Source of the DNA: Halarcobacter mediterraneus
Lineage (GTDB): Bacteria > Campylobacterota > Campylobacteria > Campylobacterales > Arcobacteraceae
Assembly (NCBI RefSeq): GCF_004116625.1
Contig: NZ_NXIE01000001.1
Span: 558,001 to 622,000 of the forward strand
DNA: 64,000 nt
Direction of reading: 5' to 3'
The position numbers were made by a program, and so were the translations under genes. Under the pieces are notes generated by a model. The model worked only from the letters and a program-made list of their open reading frames with translations. It was not told where the DNA came from and searched no databases. Below, piece after piece: positions 8,770 through 15,591 of this stretch (the stretch's first letter is position 1; every line of letters starts with the position of its first letter).

Positions 8770-11442
8770 TTACGCTTTTACTGGGTTGATTTTATTTACA
8801 TCAATATTATATTTCTTAATAGCTTCATTAACAACTGATTTTTCAATTTTACCTAGCTTAGCTAATTGTGCTAATGTTGTAAATACAATAAAGTTAGTAT
8901 CAACTTCAAAGAATGTTCTTAAGTTAGCTCTTGAATCTGATCTACCAAATCCATCAGTTCCTAATGCTTTAAATGATCCTTTTACAAATGGAGCAATTTG
9001 CTCAGAATAAGACTTCATATAATCAGTTGCAGAAATAATAATATTTTCATCATCACTTCCAAGAACTTGATCTACATATGCCACTTCATCTTGGGCATCT
9101 ACATTTAGTAAGTTTCTTCTTTCAACATCTTGAGCTTCTCTTGTTAATTCATTGTATGAAGTTGCAGAGTAAATATCTGTAGCAATTCCATATTCATCAG
9201 CTAAAATATCAGCTGCTGCTAATACTTGTTGGAAGATTGAACCAGAACCTAATAATTTAACTTTATAATCATTTTTAGCTTCTACAGTTTTTAATTTATA
9301 GATACCTTTTAAGATACCTTCTTCAACACCTTCTGGCATAGCAGGTTGTTTATAGTTTTCATTTAATGTTGTAAGATAATAAAATATATTTTCTTGGTTT
9401 TCACCATACATTCTTTCAATACCTTTTTGAACAATAACTGCTAACTCATATCCAAATGTTGGGTCATAAGTTACACAATTTGGTACTGTATTAGCAATAA
9501 TATGAGAATGTCCATCTTCATGTTGTAAACCTTCACCATTTAATGTAGTTCTACCTGATGTTCCACCAACTAAGAAACCTCTTGCCATTTGGTCACCAGC
9601 TGCCCAAGTGATATCACCTGTTCTTTGGAACCCAAACATTGAATAGAAGATATAAAATGGAATCATTGGACAATCATTAATTGAGTATGAAGTTGCTGCT
9701 GCAATCCAAGAACCCATAGCTCCAAGCTCATTAATACCTTCTTGAAGTACTTGACCTTTTTTATCTTCTTTATAATATGCAACTTGATCTCTATCTTGAG
9801 GAATATATCTTTGCCCTTCAGAAGAATAAATACCTAATTGTCTAAACATACCTTCCATACCAAAAGTTCTTGCTTCATCAGGAACAATAGGAACAATTCT
9901 TTTTCCAATTTTTTTATCTTTAACTAATACATTTAAAATTCTTACAAATGCCATAGTTGTAGAAATTTCTCTATCTCCACTTCCATCTAAAACAGCTTTA
10001 AATTTATCTAATGCTGGAATCTCAAGTTTTTCAGAAAATTTTGGTCTTCTTTGAGGAAGAGGACCATGTAGTTCAGCTCTTCTTTCTTTCATATACTTCA
10101 TTTCAGGAGAATCTTCTGCAAATGTATAATATGGAAATTTTTCTAATTCCTCATCTGAGAAAGGAATTCTAAATCTATCTCTAAATTGTTTTAGTGAATC
10201 AGTATCAACTTTTTTAACACCGTGAGCAATATTTTTACCCTCAGCTGCTTCACCCATTCCATAACCTTTAATTGTTTTAGCTAAGATTACAGTTGGTCTA
10301 TCTTTAGTTTCCATAGCTGCTTTATATGCTGCATAAACTTTTAATGGATCATGTCCACCTCTGTTTAATGCAAAGATTTCATCATCTGACATATTTTCAA
10401 CTAATTTTGCAGTTTCAGGATATTTATTAAAGAAGTTTTCTCTTGTGTAAGCTCCACCTTTTTGTTTAAAGTTTTGGTATTCTCCATCAACTGTTTCTTC
10501 CATAAGTTGAAGAAGCTTTCCTGAAGTATCTTTTCTTAGTAATTCATCCCATAATCTTCCCCAGATTACTTTAACTACTCTCCATCCATTTCCTCTAAAG
10601 TTACCTTCAAGTTCTTGAATAATCTTACCATTTCCTCTTACAGGGCCATCAAGTCTTTGTAAGTTACAGTTAATAACAAATACTAAATTATCTAATCCTT
10701 CTCTTCCAGCAAGTCCAATTGCACCTAAAGATTCTGGTTCGTCACACTCACCATCACCCATATAACAATAAACTTTTTGTTCAGAACAATCTTTAATTCC
10801 TCTATCTGTTAAGTATTTTAAAAATCTTGCTTGATAAATTGCTTGAATTGGTCCAAGTCCCATTGATACTGTTGGAAATTGCCAATATTCAGGCATAAGT
10901 TTTGGGTGTGGATAAGAAGATAAACCGTCTTCTAAAGCTTCTTGTCTAAAGTTGTCCATTTGAGCTTCAGTAATTCTACCTTCAACAAAACTTCTTGCAT
11001 AAATACCAGGAGCAATATGTCCTTGATAAAAAACTAAATCTCCACCATCTTTTTCATTTGGTGCTCTAAAAAAGTGGTTAAAACCTACATCATATAATGT
11101 TGCAGATGATTGAAAAGATGCGATGTGTCCACCAAGTTCTAAATTCTTTTTAGATGCTCTTTGCACCATTATAGCTGCATTCCATCTAATTGCAGATCTA
11201 ATTTTCTTTTCAATATCTCTATCACCAGGCATTTTTGGTTCATCATTTACATCAATACTATTTAAGTATGCTGTAGTAGCCTTAAAAGGTAAGTAAGTTC
11301 CTTTTCTTCTAGCTTTATCTATTAATTTTTCTAAAAGATAGTGTGCTCTTTTAGGTCCTTCCGTTTCTAATACTGCATCCAGAGCCTCTATCCACTCTTG
11401 CGTTTCAGCTGGATCAATATCATTTAAGTTTAAATCTGACAT
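8770..11442 (-). CDS. aceE: Pyruvate dehydrogenase E1, homodimeric type
   Basis: An 890-residue thiamine-diphosphate enzyme that decarboxylates pyruvate and acetylates E2. Its length and sequence fit the homodimeric AceE family. The ThDP/Mg motif is GDGECDEPES... NCNLQRLDG, and the N-terminal EWIEALDAVLE... GPKRAHYLLEKL is typical of AceE. A GTG at 11448 is in frame, but AAGGA lies seven bases before the ATG at 11442 and is almost on top of the GTG, so 11442 is chosen. It is the first gene of aceE-aceF-lpdA. The 5' region carries a 16-bp palindrome that may be an operator. Many Campylobacterota use pyruvate:ferredoxin/flavodoxin oxidoreductase instead, so a complete PDH is notable. Confidence 0.96.
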   Translation of the reverse strand: MSDLNLNDIDPAETQEWIEALDAVLETEGPKRAHYLLEKLIDKARRKGTYLPFKATTAYLNSIDVNDEPKMPGDRDIEKKIRSAIRWNAAIMVQRASKKNLELGGHIASFQSSATLYDVGFNHFFRAPNEKDGGDLVFYQGHIAPGIYARSFVEGRITEAQMDNFRQEALEDGLSSYPHPKLMPEYWQFPTVSMGLGPIQAIYQARFLKYLTDRGIKDCSEQKVYCYMGDGECDEPESLGAIGLAGREGLDNLVFVINCNLQRLDGPVRGNGKIIQELEGNFRGNGWRVVKVIWGRLWDELLRKDTSGKLLQLMEETVDGEYQNFKQKGGAYTRENFFNKYPETAKLVENMSDDEIFALNRGGHDPLKVYAAYKAAMETKDRPTVILAKTIKGYGMGEAAEGKNIAHGVKKVDTDSLKQFRDRFRIPFSDEELEKFPYYTFAEDSPEMKYMKERRAELHGPLPQRRPKFSEKLEIPALDKFKAVLDGSGDREISTTMAFVRILNVLVKDKKIGKRIVPIVPDEARTFGMEGMFRQLGIYSSEGQRYIPQDRDQVAYYKEDKKGQVLQEGINELGAMGSWIAAATSYSINDCPMIPFYIFYSMFGFQRTGDITWAAGDQMARGFLVGGTSGRTTLNGEGLQHEDGHSHIIANTVPNCVTYDPTFGYELAVIVQKGIERMYGENQENIFYYLTTLNENYKQPAMPEGVEEGILKGIYKLKTVEAKNDYKVKLLGSGSIFQQVLAAADILADEYGIATDIYSATSYNELTREAQDVERRNLLNVDAQDEVAYVDQVLGSDDENIIISATDYMKSYSEQIAPFVKGSFKALGTDGFGRSDSRANLRTFFEVDTNFIVFTTLAQLAKLGKIEKSVVNEAIKKYNIDVNKINPVKA

Positions 11443-11465
11443 TTGCACTTCCTTGTAAAGAATTT

Positions 11466-11482
11466 AACTAGAAAATCTAGTT
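11466..11482 (-). promoter_or_regulatory. Short hairpin in the aceE 5' untranslated region
   Basis: AACTAGA and TCTAGTT form a perfect 7-bp stem with a 3-base loop, between the upstream palindrome and the aceE ribosome binding site. It could affect translation or mRNA stability; no function is shown. Confidence 0.35.
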
Positions 11483-11489
11483 TTTAGAA

Positions 11490-11505
11490 ATGAACATATG
11501 TTCAT
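11490..11505. promoter_or_regulatory. Perfect 16-bp palindrome, candidate operator for the pdh operon
   Basis: ATGAACATATGTTCAT is its own reverse complement and lies 48 bases upstream of the aceE start. A partial copy, ATGAACATATG, is at 11548-11558 with a centre-to-centre distance of 58 bp. A further partial copy, ATGAACATAT, is at 14251-14260 between the IclR gene and the CoA cluster. It has the size and symmetry of a dimeric regulator site. The IclR-type protein at 13347-14078 is an obvious but unproven candidate to bind it. Confidence 0.55.
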
Positions 11506-11547
11506 TGTGTAAAAATTGTGTAGTCATTCGTACCGTCAAGTCGAATT

Positions 11548-11558
11548 ATGAACATATG
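11548..11558 (+). promoter_or_regulatory. Second partial copy of the palindromic motif
   Basis: ATGAACATATG repeats the first eleven bases of the palindrome at 11490-11505, in the shared upstream region of aceE (-) and the transferase gene (+). Confidence 0.4.
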
Positions 11559-11617
11559 ATACTTTAATATTATTAATCTTTTCTTAATATACTTTTTACT
11601 ATATTTGGGTTAAGTTT

Positions 11618-11623
11618 TATAAT
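11618..11623 (+). promoter_or_regulatory. Candidate -10 box for the transferase-lipA pair
   Basis: TATAAT within AAGTTTTATAATAAA, about 85 bases before the start of the gene at 11708, preceded by an AT-rich tract without a clear -35 box, as is usual in Campylobacterota. Confidence 0.4.
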
Positions 11624-11707
11624 AAAAAAATCTAAATATAATGAAAAATAAAGTCAATAACTATTAATTTTTTAATAGTAACAATAGGATTATAATAAGA
11701 AAAAGTT

Positions 11708-12445
11708 ATGAAAGAATTACAAAGTGAATTTAGAGTAATAAACTCTGGCAGAAACAATGCAAAAAATAACATGGCTACAGATGAGGCTTTATTATCTTGT
11801 TATGAAAATGAAGAGCAAGCAATTCTAAGGGTTTATTACTGGAACAAATCCTTTACTATAGGTATTTCTCAAGATTTTGAGACATACTCATATTTAAAAG
11901 AGTATACAGATTTCGCTAAAAGAATTACTGGTGGAGGAGTATTATTTCATGGACATGATATTTCATACTCCTTAGTTATACCTACAGTTTTTTTAAAGGA
12001 TTTAACTATAAAAAAATCTTATGAATTTATTTGTCAATTTATACTTAATTTTTACAAAAAATTAAATTTAGATGCAAATTATGCAAAAGATTGTAGTGAT
12101 ATTACTTTATCAAAAAGTGATTTTTGTCAAGTGGGTTTTGAGGCTTATGACATTATAGTAAATGGAAAAAAAATTGGTGGTAATGCACAAAGAAGAACCA
12201 AAAAAGCAATATTTCAACATGGTTCAATTCCATTAGAATCACTAAACAATTCTTTTGATAAAAAAATTGGAACTACACTTAAAGAATTTGATATAAATTT
12301 AGACTATAAAAAAGCTTGTTTGTTACTTATTGAAGCATTTAATGAAACTTTTAATGTTCATTTAATTGATAGTAAACTAACTAAAAAAGAAGAAAATAAA
12401 AAAAATCAACTACTAAAGGATAAATATGACTATTGCAGAAAATAA
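11708..12445 (+). CDS. Octanoyl/lipoyl protein transferase, LipM-like
   Basis: A 245-residue member of the biotin/lipoate protein ligase fold. RITGGGVLFHGHDISYSLV (72-90) is the lipoate-binding Gly-rich strand, and VNGKKIGGNAQRR (151-163) holds the conserved Lys (K155), followed by QHGSIPL. C140 lies eight residues before Y147-D148, where LipM-type octanoyltransferases have their catalytic Cys (C-x6-Y-E). The spacing and the GNAQ/QHGS motifs fit LipM/LipL better than LplA ligases, which carry GRND there. I infer that it moves octanoyl groups from acyl carrier protein to lipoyl domains. It overlaps lipA by 20 bases and is divergent from the PDH operon, its likely client. Lipoate ligase activity remains an alternative. 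The ribosome binding site is weak. Confidence 0.82.
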   Translation: MKELQSEFRVINSGRNNAKNNMATDEALLSCYENEEQAILRVYYWNKSFTIGISQDFETYSYLKEYTDFAKRITGGGVLFHGHDISYSLVIPTVFLKDLTIKKSYEFICQFILNFYKKLNLDANYAKDCSDITLSKSDFCQVGFEAYDIIVNGKKIGGNAQRRTKKAIFQHGSIPLESLNNSFDKKIGTTLKEFDINLDYKKACLLLIEAFNETFNVHLIDSKLTKKEENKKNQLLKDKYDYCRK

Positions 12446-13328
12446 ACTTACACCAAAAAAGAAAGTAGATTTCAAAAAACCTCAGTGGTTAAGAAAAAAA
12501 CTTGTACCAAATGCACAAAAAGAGATGGAAGAATTACTTGGAGAACATGGACTTCACACTATTTGTCAAGAAGCAAAATGTCCAAATATTTCAGAATGTT
12601 ATGCAAAAAAGAATGCAACTTTTCTTATTTTAGGGAATATTTGTACAAGAAGATGTTCTTACTGTAATGTACTTACAGGTAAACCTACTGAAGTTGATTT
12701 AGCAGAGATTGATGGAGTTACCCAATCAGTAATCAAATTAGGATTAAAATTTGTTGTTATTACAAGCCCTGCTAGAGATGATTTAAAAGATGGTGGAGCA
12801 AAACAGTTTTACAGAGTTACAAAAAATATTTTAGAAAAATCACCTGGAACACAAGTTGAAATTTTAATTCCTGATTTTCAAGGAAAAGAAGAATCATTAC
12901 AAACTGTAGTTGATAGTGGAGCAGTAATTATTGGTCACAATATTGAAACAGTGCCTTCTTTATATAAAATTAGAAAAAATGCTTCATATAAAAGATCTTT
13001 AGAAGTTCTTAAAAAGTTAAAGGAAATAGGTAAAGATAAAATAAAAACAAAATCTGCACTTATGGTAGGACTTGGAGAGACAGAAGAAGAAATGGTTCAA
13101 GTATTTAAAGATTTAAGAGAAGTTGGCTGTGAATTTTTAAGTATTGGTCAATACCTTGCACCTTCAGGAGACTATGAAAAAGTTAAAGAATTTGTAACAC
13201 CAGAACAATTTGCAAGATATAAAAAACTTGCTTTAGATTTAGGGTTTAGTTTTGTACATTCAACTCCATATGCAAGAAGCTCTTATTTAGCTCATGAATA
13301 TTTATCAAATAATCAAGGAACTCTTTAA
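12426..13328 (+). CDS. lipA: Lipoyl synthase
   Basis: A 300-residue radical SAM enzyme that inserts two sulfurs into protein-bound octanoyl groups. The auxiliary cluster cysteines C47, C52 and C58 (CQEAKCPNISEC), the radical SAM CxxxCxxC at C73, C77 and C80 (CTRRCSYC) and the C-terminal RSSY (284-287), whose Ser is the last auxiliary ligand, are all present. AAAGGA lies six bases before the ATG, inside the end of the upstream transferase gene, so the two are translationally coupled. Together they could make lipoamide on the three lipoyl domains of the neighbouring PDH complex without free lipoate. Confidence 0.97.
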   Translation: MTIAENKLTPKKKVDFKKPQWLRKKLVPNAQKEMEELLGEHGLHTICQEAKCPNISECYAKKNATFLILGNICTRRCSYCNVLTGKPTEVDLAEIDGVTQSVIKLGLKFVVITSPARDDLKDGGAKQFYRVTKNILEKSPGTQVEILIPDFQGKEESLQTVVDSGAVIIGHNIETVPSLYKIRKNASYKRSLEVLKKLKEIGKDKIKTKSALMVGLGETEEEMVQVFKDLREVGCEFLSIGQYLAPSGDYEKVKEFVTPEQFARYKKLALDLGFSFVHSTPYARSSYLAHEYLSNNQGTL

Positions 13329-13341
13329 AGTTCACTTGATT
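13311..13341. terminator. Hairpin at the lipA/iclR convergent junction
   Basis: AATCAAG and CTTGATT form an outer stem, with GAAC/GTTC inside it and one bulged A, over the lipA stop codon. The convergent regulator gene ends six bases later. There is no clean T run, so a bidirectional terminator is only a candidate. Confidence 0.4.
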
Positions 13342-13346
13342 ATATA

Positions 13347-14078
13347 TTATATATTATATTTATTTACAGTTAAAAATATTTCTTGCCCCAATTTATGTAG
13401 CTTTTCTAAGTCAAGCCTTACTGAAAGTCCAGAAATTCCAATCGTTGCAATAAGTTTGTTTTTTTGATTAAAATAAGGAACTGCAACAGACCTTAATCCA
13501 AACTCATACTCTTCATTACCAATAGCATAACCTCTTTCTTGAATTAAATCTAACTCTTTTTGAAGTTTTGATGTAGAAGTTATTGTATTACTTGTATATT
13601 TTTTTAGTTTTAAATTTTTCAATTCAATATCTGAAAAGGCTAATAATATTTTACCAAAAGCATTTGTATGAATAGGACTTTTTAAGCCTACTGAATTTCT
13701 AGTTTTTAAAACTCTATTAGAATTATCAATTTGATTTAAATATAATAAAGACCCCTCTTCAAAAACACCTAAATAAGAACTTTCACTTGAAAGTTCATGA
13801 ACTTCTTCTAATATTACTTTAGTTTTTTCTACTAATCTATCTCTATCTTCATCTTCTAAAATACTTTGCATAAAATCACTTAAAACTATTTCTTTACTAT
13901 TTTCTTTATATTCTATAAAACTTTCATCAATAAGTGTAGAGATTAATCTTGACATAGTACTTTTATCTATAAGAAGTTTTTGACATAGAGTATTTGCAGT
14001 AAGTGGTTGATTTGCCATCATTATCTCTTTTAGAATTTTTAAACCTCTAGATAAAGACTTATTTCTACTATTTTGCAC
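13347..14078 (-). CDS. IclR-family transcriptional regulator
   Basis: A 243-residue protein with an N-terminal winged helix-turn-helix (NSRNKSLSRGLKILKEIM... LIDKSTMSRLISTLIDESF, about 1-65) and a C-terminal IclR effector domain containing LGVFEEGSLLYLNQID, HTNAFGKILLAF, ERGYAIGNEEYEFGLRSVAVPY and IGISGLSVRL. Family members bind small organic acids and control catabolic or anaplerotic operons such as the glyoxylate shunt. It is divergent from the CoA cluster at 14440 and is probably its local regulator. The start is a GTG at 14078 with GGGAG nine bases upstream; the next in-frame ATG would cut the winged helix. Confidence 0.88.
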   Translation of the reverse strand: MQNSRNKSLSRGLKILKEIMMANQPLTANTLCQKLLIDKSTMSRLISTLIDESFIEYKENSKEIVLSDFMQSILEDEDRDRLVEKTKVILEEVHELSSESSYLGVFEEGSLLYLNQIDNSNRVLKTRNSVGLKSPIHTNAFGKILLAFSDIELKNLKLKKYTSNTITSTSKLQKELDLIQERGYAIGNEEYEFGLRSVAVPYFNQKNKLIATIGISGLSVRLDLEKLHKLGQEIFLTVNKYNI

Positions 14079-14439
14079 TTAAAGAAACTCCCAATCATTT
14101 ATTTGATTTATACTAGCATTTTTTATCTAAATATCAGAAAAAAGTAACAGTATATAGCTATTGGTTACATTTTTTTTTACAAATTTAAAAAAAAATATTT
14201 TATTATTTGTGACTCATTTTTAATATTTTCTCACTATATGCAACTTTTTAATGAACATATTCTAAAATCCCTTTTTTATGGTATCTTGAGACTTTATTAA
14301 AATATTCTTAATTTTAATATATAATTTTATTTTTTTGGTTATGTTTATATTTTCTATGGATTAATTTCAGTGTCAGAAGAAAAATTACATATTAAAAGTA
14401 TCTAATTTTTTTCAAAAAAAATGAAAAGAGGTAACTATC
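14079..14439. promoter_or_regulatory. Divergent intergenic region between iclR-type gene and CoA cluster
   Basis: 361 bases without a convincing gene. It is very AT-rich with several A and T tracts. ATGAACATAT at 14251-14260 repeats the pdh palindrome half. TATAAT at 14320-14325 is a candidate -10 box for the CoA cluster and would give a leader of roughly 105 bases. AGAGG precedes the ATG at 14440. I see no riboswitch-like fold or leader peptide with a ribosome binding site. Confidence 0.5.
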
Positions 14440-15573
14440 ATGACTGCATCAGTTGTAGATTTATCAAAACTAACAGCAAATGATGATTTAACTCCTGTGT
14501 TAGGTGGACACTGGCCTGGAATTCAAATCTATTATCCACCAATCAAATATAATCCATTAGATGGAAGTTATGAGACAATGGAACAAGCAAAGCTTAGATT
14601 ACAAAAGCATGCTTATAAAACAAAAGCTCATACTGTTTTATTTGATTTAGAAGATGGTTGTAGACAAAAAGCTATGTCAAGAAAACTTTTAATTGAGGAA
14701 TTACCAAAGTTCCCAGAAAGAGATTTTCAAATAGCTATTAGAATTAACCCTTTTAGAACAGATGAATATGAAGAAGATTTAAAAATGATTAAACAAGTGC
14801 ATAAATACATCGATGCAATTGTTTTAGCAAAAGCTGGGGAAGTTTATGGAAGTGCAGAGATTAGAGATTTATCTTCTTGGTTAGTTTCTATTGGAAGTAA
14901 TTTACAAATTCAACCAATTATAGAACATCCAAAGTCTTTACAAATTGCAGACAAATTAATGAGTCACTCTACAGTTAAACATGTAGTATTTGGTATTCAC
15001 GATTTCTCTAAAGCAATGGCTTATAAAATCACGCCTGAGGGTTGGATTGATGAGTTAGAGACTTTCTTTAATATGCTTACTATGGAAGCAAGAGTTAAAG
15101 GAAAAGGTGTAATTGGTGGGGTTGAAGTACTATTAACACCAAACTCTTTACCTGATTCTTGTGTTGAGAAAAAAGATATTAGAAGATGGTTGGATTTACA
15201 TGGTGATGATGCTTCAAGACATGTTTATGCCCATGCAAAAAGAGAAACTGCAATGGGATTAACAGGTAAACAAGTTATTACTCCAAATCATATTAATGTT
15301 TGTAAAGTTGCATTTACACCATCTCCTAAAGAGATTGCAAAAGATGTATCTATTTTAAGAGCTGCTATAGAAGCAGATGCATTATTATCAGGAGCAATTA
15401 GATATGAGGGAGAAATGTTAGATCCTCCAATGTTTGGTAAATCTTTACAAAACTTATTAAGAGCATATGCTTTAAATAGTCTTTCAAAAGAAGATGAAGC
15501 ATTTGCAGTAAATGTATTAAATAGAATGCCATTACATACATTTAAAGAAAACTGGCCATACGGTCTAATCTAA
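14440..15573 (+). CDS. CitE-like CoA-ester lyase (HpcH/HpaI aldolase family), long form
   Basis: A 377-residue TIM-barrel protein of the HpcH/HpaI aldolase, citrate lyase beta family, longer than the usual 280-320 residues. Family landmarks are DLEDG (69-73), the CoA/substrate Arg in RINPF (R101), and the two metal ligands E162 (PIIEHP) and D188 (FGIHDFSKAM), all intact. The additional C-terminal part has MLDPPMFGKSLQNLL. Such enzymes cleave or form malyl-CoA, methylmalyl-CoA or citramalyl-CoA. Its substrate cannot be told from sequence. It is the first gene of a plus-strand cluster with a CoA ligase fusion (18 bases downstream), a Mch-type hydratase and a second free CitE-like lyase, opposite an IclR regulator. 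Confidence 0.85.
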   Translation: MTASVVDLSKLTANDDLTPVLGGHWPGIQIYYPPIKYNPLDGSYETMEQAKLRLQKHAYKTKAHTVLFDLEDGCRQKAMSRKLLIEELPKFPERDFQIAIRINPFRTDEYEEDLKMIKQVHKYIDAIVLAKAGEVYGSAEIRDLSSWLVSIGSNLQIQPIIEHPKSLQIADKLMSHSTVKHVVFGIHDFSKAMAYKITPEGWIDELETFFNMLTMEARVKGKGVIGGVEVLLTPNSLPDSCVEKKDIRRWLDLHGDDASRHVYAHAKRETAMGLTGKQVITPNHINVCKVAFTPSPKEIAKDVSILRAAIEADALLSGAIRYEGEMLDPPMFGKSLQNLLRAYALNSLSKEDEAFAVNVLNRMPLHTFKENWPYGLI

Positions 15574-15591
15574 AGAAGGGAGTTAATAAAT

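Noticed and set aside
13340-13362. Short TATATAT-like repeats between lipA and the IclR gene.
   Set aside because: Simple AT-rich sequence, mostly the coding end of the regulator; no repeat unit with regular spacing.
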